64,000 nucleotides of DNA from Castor canadensis (taxonomy: Eukaryota; Chordata; Mammalia; Rodentia; Castoridae), in NCBI RefSeq assembly GCF_047511655.1, contig NC_133393.1:154829779-154893778 (forward strand), in the 5' to 3' direction. The notes under the pieces are model-generated. The model ran no database searches and had not been told where the DNA came from. It worked only from the letters and a program-made list of their open reading frames with translations. The position numbers were made by a program, and so were the translations under genes. This document shows, piece by piece, positions 59,740 to 64,000 of this stretch. Each line of letters begins with the position of its first letter. The stretch's first letter is position 1.

Positions 59740-60300
59740 CCAGGCCAGTGAAAAGTGCTATGTTGCTTTAACTTTACTTTCTCTGATTACTAATGAGGTT
59801 TTTTTCTTCTCTATTTAAGACTTCCTTGTTTAATTGGATTCTTGTCATTTCCCTTTTTTATGTATGGGAGTTCCTTTTGTACTTACATTTCATATCTGCA
59901 CTGCCACAGATAAGCCCTTTGCCTTATGGTCAGTTTTTCCAGCTTTGCTTCTACTCAGGCAAACTATAAAATAGCTCAGGTGATAGGGTCACAGTGGAAG
60001 ATGTGCCCTGGAGAACTGCGCGTTCCCAGAGGGTCTGCAGGGCTGATGCCATCCGGTGCCCATGAAAGGACACTTCCTGCTTGCATTTCTGTGACACCTT
60101 TTCCTATTTGCCACTGACTTTTCACTGAGTAGTCTTCTGTTCATGAAGAGGTTTTAGTGTTCATCAATCTTTTCATCTATAATTTGCATTTTTTGTGTTT
60201 TGTTTAAGACATCTTTTCAACTCACAGAGCAACTCACTCTCTCAACTTTTGTCTGAGAGTTTGAAAGCATTACTTTCACCTTCTTCCTCTCCTCCCAACA
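59740..60300 (-). mobile_element. Degraded L1 fragment
   Basis: Plus strand reads like antisense L1 ORF2-region sequence (tctctgattactaatgagg, ttcatgaagaggttttagtg, tttaagacatcttttcaac). It is diverged and broken, with approximate limits. Confidence 0.55.
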
Positions 60301-60699
60301 GTCCTGGCCATGAGAGGTCCCCCAAAGAGCTCTCCCCTCAGGACATGCCGTTCCCTGACCTTCCCTGCCCCTTGTTCAAGGTTTTGGGGACAGGGGGCGG
60401 GGGAACACGTTGTCTGTGTCTCCTTCAGGATTCCTTCAAACCCATCACTTTTATCGCTTTTATATAAACTGTATGTCCTGTTTCCTTCTGGTCATCAATT
60501 TAGTACAGCAAAAGCTTATTTTGTTGGTCAAAAACCGAGTTATTGTCCATTTAACAACCTCAGTCCTTTTTAGGACAATTTGGTTTCTTTAGACGAAAGG
60601 AAAAGTCATGGGAAAAGGACCCAGGAGGCACCGTCGCACTGCACCTGCGGGGTCCATTCTAGATTCGCCATTCTCCTTTGAGTTATTTGTACACATCTG
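60301..60699. other. AT-rich intergenic, nothing recognised
   Basis: Unassigned AT-rich sequence, possibly further old L1. Confidence 0.4.
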
Positions 60700-61025
60700 A
60701 TTAATTGCTGCTTTTTGGGGGTAGGGAGCAGTACTGGGGATTGAGCTGGGAATTGATCTCAGGATCTCGTGAACTCCACTTGAGCCAGGCCTTCAGCCCT
60801 CTTGGCTTTAGGTATTTTTCTGATAGGGTCTCATGTTTAGGCCAGGGTCAGCCTGGACCTCAATCCTCCTATTTATGCTTCTCACATGGCTGGGATAACA
60901 GACATGGACCACCACGCTTAACTTTCACTGGTTGAGATGGGGGTCTCTCAAACTTTTTGCCTGGGCTGGTCTTGAACTTCGATCCTCCTTTCTCCGCCTC
61001 CTGAGTAGCGGGATTACCGTCATGG
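60700..61025 (-). mobile_element. Composite SINE, diverged
   Basis: Antisense composite: gcagtactggggattgagc, then two B1-like segments (gatagggtctcatgtttagg; gagatgggggtctctcaaac ... ctcctgagtagcgggattac). Confidence 0.8.
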
Positions 61026-61479
61026 CAAACAATACTGCTTTAACTGTGGCATAACTCTTACTGCCTTCACCAGGAAGGTCCCCATCGCCTTCCATCTTGC
61101 TCTGGCTTATACTTGGGCATTTCAACTGCCATGTGATTCTAGAACCAGCCTGTCACACAGAGTCTATCATATTACCATATGTCTCAAGAGGTTATCTGTC
61201 AAGTGCCATGTGTGTTTTCCTATTACTGTACATAGGACGTCGCTGTAGTCGTCAGTCAGGAGAAGCGTCTCTTATTGCTGATAAGCATGTGTGGCCAATC
61301 TGATGAGTGTTGTCCCGGAGTGGCCTGTCTTTATCTACTGGCAGCTTTAGAGATTTTCTCCTCTCTCTTTGCTGCATGTTCTGAAATCCTGCTTGGATGT
61401 GCCCTGGTGCGGAGTGTTAAGGGTTCCCCTCTTTCCTTGGCTTCCTATGACTTGCCAGGTGGAGTTTTACTTGTGTTTA

Positions 61480-62035
61480 CCCTGCTTGGGGTTTGTTGAT
61501 CTTCTTGGATCGATGTAAGTTAATATTTTCCATTGATATCGAGAAGTTTTCAAGCATTATTTTCTCAAAAAAAATTCTGGCTTTTTGCGTCCCTCCTCTC
61601 TGGGACTTCAACTACATGCAGTTACACTCTCACATCATCCCACATGTCTCTCGAGTTTTCTTATTGCTCTGTTTCTTTAGTGGATGACATCCTGATTTAT
61701 GTTTAGATTTTCTGATCCTTTCTCCTGCCATTTATAGAATTGGAACTATCTAGCAAATTTTAAATTTTTCATCCTTGTCTTTTCAATTCTAGACCCTCCA
61801 TTAACCTTGGAAGATTCCATATCTGTTCACTCACCGATACCACATTTTCCTTTAATTCCTTGAACAAAATTTCCCATAAACACACACACACACACAATTC
61901 TTTTTTAAGATAGGGTCTCACTATGTAATCCAAGTTGGTCTAGAACTCATGATCCTCCTGCCTTGGCCTCATAAGTGCTAGGATTACAGGCATGTACTAC
62001 CACGCCCAGTTCCTAAGAAAATGTTTTTTAGAAAT
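61480..62035. mobile_element. Old L1M-like fragment interrupted by a SINE
   Basis: ttattttctcaaaaaaaattctgg ... tctctgggacttcaactac ... cacatgtctctcgagttttc resembles an old L1 3'-region segment. It continues beyond the SINEs to about 62430. Family and strand are uncertain. Confidence 0.45.
61900..62010 (-). mobile_element. B1-type SINE
   Basis: Antisense B1 (aagatagggtctcactatg, gccttggcctcataagtgc) with a (CA)n stretch at 61879-61896 next to its tail side. Confidence 0.85.
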
Positions 62036-62047
62036 TCTTTGAATACA

Positions 62048-62277
62048 GGCCAGGCGCCAGTGACTCACGCCTGTAATCCTAGCTACTTGGTGGGCAGAGA
62101 CTAGGAGGATCACTGTTTGAAGCCAGCTTGGGCAAATAGTTTGTGAGACCCTATCTCGAGAAAATCCAACACAAAACAAGACTGGTGGAATGGCTTCATG
62201 GTAGAGCACCTGCCTAGCAAGTGTGAGACCCTGAGTTCAAACCCCGGTACTGCCCCCCCCAAAAAAACACAAAAAAA
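62048..62277 (+). mobile_element. Full-length composite SINE
   Basis: Complete B1-like head (actcacgcctgtaatcctag) joined to an ID-like tail (gtagagcacctgcctagcaa, gagttcaaaccccggtactg), then a C-run and A-rich tail. The 7-bp repeat ctttgaa at 62037-62043 and 62278-62284 is a probable target-site duplication. Confidence 0.88.
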
Positions 62278-62441
62278 CTTTGAACATATTTACAATAGCT
62301 CCTTTGAATTCTGTTCTGCTAAATCTGAATTCTGGACCTGTTCAAATTCCTAGCTGTTGACTTTCTTTGTGAGACACACCGCTTCTTTGCCCAATAATTT
62401 TTAGTTGAAAAAAAGTATTATGGATAAAAGCCATTTGGGGG

Positions 62442-62565
62442 AGGCAGTACTGGGGTTTGAACTCAGGGCCTCAGGCTTTCTAGGCGAGGTGTGGACCAAG
62501 CAGTAGAGTGCCTGCTTTGCAAGCATGGAGCCCTGAGTTCAAATCCCAGTCCCACCCTGTCCCCA
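62442..62565. mobile_element. Head-to-head SINE halves (antisense then sense)
   Basis: 62442-62485 is an antisense tRNA-like end (ggcagtactggggtttgaac). 62486-62565 is a sense tRNA-like unit (gcagtagagtgcctgctttg, gagttcaaatcccagtccc). The two are fused directly. Confidence 0.75.
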
Positions 62566-62879
62566 CAAGAATCACCCCTTAGGGAAGTCTCCCAACCATT
62601 CTGAGCAGGATAAGGTCCCTTGGTGAACACACTTGTACTTTCTACCACTGCAACATTCATGCACTTGTGTGTATATTTTCTGCTGTAATGTCTACTTCCC
62701 CACTACCCTGAAAGGGCAGGGATAGGTTATATGTCATCATCACATTCCTGCACACAGAGGAGCTCATGGAAGTTTGTCTAATGAGTGAATGTTGCCCACT
62801 TTACCTTGAGGACATTTCCTATGCTGTCTCGTCCCTGAGCCCTCACTGGGACAATCTTTTATAAGCACTTTTTGTAATC

Positions 62880-63372
62880 TTTTTATAAGTGTTTCCAATT
62901 CAATACCTGAAATTTTTATCTTATTTTATTTTGCATCCTTTGAAGATGGACCTTTCTGGCAATTTGAATTTTCTTTTCTTCGGTAAATTTCCTTCCCATA
63001 CCCTTTGAAAATATTTTATTATTGATCGGCAAGGGTATTTTTGCATGTTAAATTAGAACTATTTTGTTTGGCACAGTTTTTGTCAGACAATTGTTTATCT
63101 TTTGACTCTGCTTGTATCATTTCCCCCACACACATGGAAAAAATCCTTTATAGACCCCGATGTGGGTGTCATTCCTTAGGAAAGTATTTCTCCACCTCAA
63201 AACTATACAAATATTTAATTACATTTTCCCCTAGTACATATATATGGTTTCATTTTTTTAACTTTAAGATTCTTAGTGCATCTCAAATTTATTTTGGTGC
63301 AAGAAGAGACACTCAGATCTAATTTTATACCATTTTTTCAGAATGATTACCAGTTGCTGCAACACATAAAAT
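62880..63372 (-). mobile_element. Degraded L1 fragment
   Basis: Antisense L1-like phrases: aatttattttggtgcaagaa, cagatctaattttatacc and gattaccagttgctgcaac. AT-rich and broken. Confidence 0.55.
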
Positions 63373-63384
63373 ATGTGTTCCCAA

Positions 63385-63510
63385 CCAGGCATCATGGTGC
63401 TCTCCTATAATCCCAGCACTCGGGAGACTGAGGCTGGAGGATTGTGAGTTCAAGGCCAGCCTGGGTTACATAGTAAGACTATCTCAAACAAACAAACAAA
63501 CAAACAAAAA
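63385..63510 (+). mobile_element. B1 SINE with (caaa)n tail and target-site duplication
   Basis: Sense B1 (ctataatcccagcactcgg, gagttcaaggccagcctgg) ending in a (caaa)n tail. The 12-bp repeat atgtgttcccaa at 63373-63384 and 63511-63522 flanks it, inside the L1-derived sequence. Confidence 0.92.
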
Positions 63511-63522
63511 ATGTGTTCCCAA

Positions 63523-64000
63523 AGACAGAAACTTAGGTCATCTCTTCATCTCTTTCTAGATTTCCTATTTCTGTTATTGGTCCAACTCTTCCAGGGAAAG
63601 TCCAATAATTCTTTGAAAATGTTTGATTTATAATTCACTCTACTATCTGATATTAAATCCCTCTTGAAATTTCTTTATTTGGTTAATATCAATTGAGCTC
63701 CTATTTTGATCCCAGCATTGTTCTAGATTCCAGGTTCCAGCAATGAACAAGGCAGATAGGAATTCTGTTTTCATGGAACTTGCATTCTGCTCAGACACCT
63801 ATTGCTCATTCATTCCTTCAAAATCTGGTGAGCACTATTGATGCCTTATTATGGGTCATAACCCTGTCCTAGGGCACTGTCCCTCCCTCCCCCGTTCCCC
63901 GTGTGAAGAACATAAAAAGCCCAAGAACCAAGGAGGATGCTCAGATCCAGGAAACGGGATTGACTGATGCCTTTTGTCACTCACAACCTATGACTTTGTT
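63523..64000. other. AT-rich end of window, L2-like phrase
   Basis: Possible old LINE-2-like sequence near 63710-63800 (caatgaacaaggcagatagg, catggaacttgcattctg). Nothing else recognised. Confidence 0.4.

Noticed and set aside
62190-62255. tRNA-like sequence with box B-like gagttcaaaccc
   Set aside because: It is the tRNA-derived tail of a SINE, not a tRNA gene. The same applies to the other SINE copies.

Overview
The window is mammalian nuclear DNA, almost certainly rodent. The interspersed repeats point to a castorimorph such as the beaver Castor: B1/7SL-like monomers, and composite B1 + ID/tRNA-like SINEs whose antisense form reads 'ggtactggggtttgaactcaggg'. The species is an inference from repeat style, because no sequence search was possible. 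Coding content is very low, with spliced genes, CpG islands and abundant SINE, LINE and LTR debris.

The one protein-coding gene I can support is WNT7B, on the minus strand and only partly contained. Exon 2 lies at 3271-3497 and encodes residues 100% consistent with WNT7B rather than WNT7A. The canonical first coding exon (1a) is at 25604-25674. A second, alternative first coding exon (1b) is at 21524-21606. Both first exons end in GT donors that leave two bases of a split codon, and both join exon 2 in the same frame. Each sits in its own CpG island (about 24700-26450 and 20240-22150). The two promoters would therefore give two WNT7B precursors with different signal peptides and the same secreted ligand body. 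Exons 3 and 4 lie beyond the left edge.

Layout: 1-3270 is WNT7B intron 2. 3498-21523 is the large first intron, which holds two oppositely oriented L1 3' ends (4228-4815 and 6000-6746), several SINEs, a near-identical 169-bp tandem duplication (17706-18043) and a few AT-rich, promoter-like or palindromic blocks. 20240-26450 is the two-promoter region. From about 26450 to 64000 is the 5' flank of WNT7B, where I find no recognisable coding exon. It holds a TGGA tetranucleotide array (29492-29718), two back-to-back MaLR/ERVL-type LTR elements inserted in a GTGATG-type simple repeat (37856-43425), many SINEs (several with clear target-site duplications) and an AT-rich, L1-derived right end (59740-64000).

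I see no evidence of a novel biological system. The most useful observations are the alternative first exon, an overlapping out-of-frame upstream ORF at the canonical start, the recent tandem duplication, the candidate regulatory blocks in the intron, and the repeat-in-repeat architecture around 38-43 kb.
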